A DNA stretch of 15,022 nucleotides from a bacterium (lineage in GTDB: Bacteria > Chloroflexota > Chloroflexia > Thermomicrobiales > UBA6265). Positions 14,709-15,022 of this stretch are shown here, one piece after another. The position numbers and the translations under genes are program-made. Numbering within the stretch: the stretch's first letter is position 1; each line of letters begins with the position of its first letter. The stretch is from the NCBI GenBank assembly GCA_029977305.1, contig JAPOLF010000015.1:2299-17320 (forward strand), in the 5' to 3' direction. The notes under the pieces are model-generated. The model was not told the DNA's origin and ran no database searches. It saw only the letters and a list, made by a program, of their open reading frames with translations.

Positions 14709-15022
14709 TCCACGAAAACCCCCGAACGTACGAACTTATCCGACGACTGTTCGTGCATGTGTGACCACTGGTCCACGAGTCGCAAGTATCGCGGCCTTAG
14801 CGCCCGGCGTCCGCAGGACCAATGGGGGAATCTCTCGTGACTGGGGGGCAGGATTCGGGGCTGTGAACCCCCGTTGGTCCCGTTCGGGCACCCGTCCGTA
14901 CTCTAGTCGTGGGTTTCAAGGGCACGGTGCGCGATCGGGCACTCGAAGCAGCGGCGTGGCGCGCAGTACTGTCCATCCAGATGCAACAACCCTTGAGACC
15001 CGCGGACGCCAAGTCCACTCAG
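14709..15022. other. right-edge intergenic region without a convincing gene
   Basis: Only short open frames (73 codons on each strand) are present. They lack ribosome binding sites, recognisable motifs or clear codon bias, and I do not call them. I see no tRNA fold, and no tmRNA, SRP or RNase P signature. It holds two inverted repeats, 14728-14735/14749-14756 and the longer 14816-14880 one described separately. It may carry the control region of a gene beyond the window. Confidence 0.55.
14816..14880. repeat. long inverted repeat, possible RNA stem-loop
   Basis: The arm 14816-14828 (GGACCAATGGGGG) pairs with 14868-14880 (CCCCCGTTGGTCC). The only imperfection is T14823 opposite G14873, a G-U pair in plus-strand RNA. 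The 39-nt loop is G-rich with runs GGGGGG (14843-14848) and GGGG (14857-14860). No T-run follows, so it is not a typical terminator. Confidence 0.5.

Noticed and set aside
14824..14888. Possible G-quadruplex formed by the G runs in the right-edge inverted repeat loop.
   Set aside because: Only three runs of three or more G lie close together. The fourth (14886-14888) is too far away, with long intervening loops, so it does not meet the usual pattern.
14840..14890. Resemblance of the GGATTCG-containing stretch to a tmRNA or tRNA T-arm segment.
   Set aside because: No acceptor stem, CCA end or cloverleaf can be built around it on either strand, and the remaining tmRNA landmarks are missing.
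14797..15018. A 73-codon minus-strand open frame at the right edge.
   Set aside because: It has no ribosome binding site, no motif and low-complexity Arg/Ala/Ser/Thr composition, and it crosses the long inverted repeat. Not enough to call a gene.

Overview
This is a GC-rich, gene-dense bacterial chromosome segment (strong G/C preference at third codon positions, many GTG/ATG starts with AGGAG-type ribosome binding sites, overlapping or nearly abutting genes). My best guess is a member of Chloroflexota, probably near Thermomicrobia. The reasons are an unusually long Rod-system PBP2, and a secreted protein whose N-terminus (MDxxxFD... followed by SRR and a hydrophobic stretch), short Cys-rich motif and low-complexity linker recall proteins common in that group. 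That assignment rests on remembered family patterns, not on a marker gene. I see no tRNA, rRNA, CRISPR array, transposase or phage gene, so this looks like ordinary chromosome rather than a mobile island.

Layout. Left plus-strand block (1-9299): the 3' end of one UGT-type glycosyltransferase and a complete tandem paralogue overlapping it; mreD; a 949-residue PBP2 (mrdA) overlapping mreD; methylmalonyl-CoA epimerase; the catalytic large subunit of methylmalonyl-CoA mutase; a TauE/SafE (TSUP) membrane protein; and a fold-type I aminotransferase of the kynurenine/glutamine transaminase K type. Most spacings are below 50 nt, so much of this could be one read-through unit even though its functions (envelope, propionate/methylmalonate metabolism, amino acid turnover) differ.

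Middle minus-strand block (9301-12632): a small two-helix membrane protein, a glutamine synthetase-family ligase that looks more like PuuA (gamma-glutamyl-polyamine synthetase) than housekeeping GlnA, and a group III Orn/Lys/Arg decarboxylase. Together they suggest a small polyamine module: one enzyme makes a diamine from a basic amino acid, and the other could gamma-glutamylate an amine. The decarboxylase converges tail-to-tail with the aminotransferase, leaving one base between stop codons. A short-chain dehydrogenase (12748-13515) is divergently transcribed from this block behind a good extended -10 promoter.

Right end (13516-15022): a perfect 12-bp hairpin acts as a probable shared terminator between the dehydrogenase and a convergent minus-strand gene for a secreted Cys-rich/SH3-like protein. 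The last ~450 bases hold no convincing gene; they contain that gene's probable promoter and two inverted repeats, one of them long. No clearly new multi-gene system is visible. The most worthwhile leads are the enlarged PBP2, the polyamine module with a shared leader motif, the secreted multi-domain protein, and the structured intergenic stretch at the right edge.
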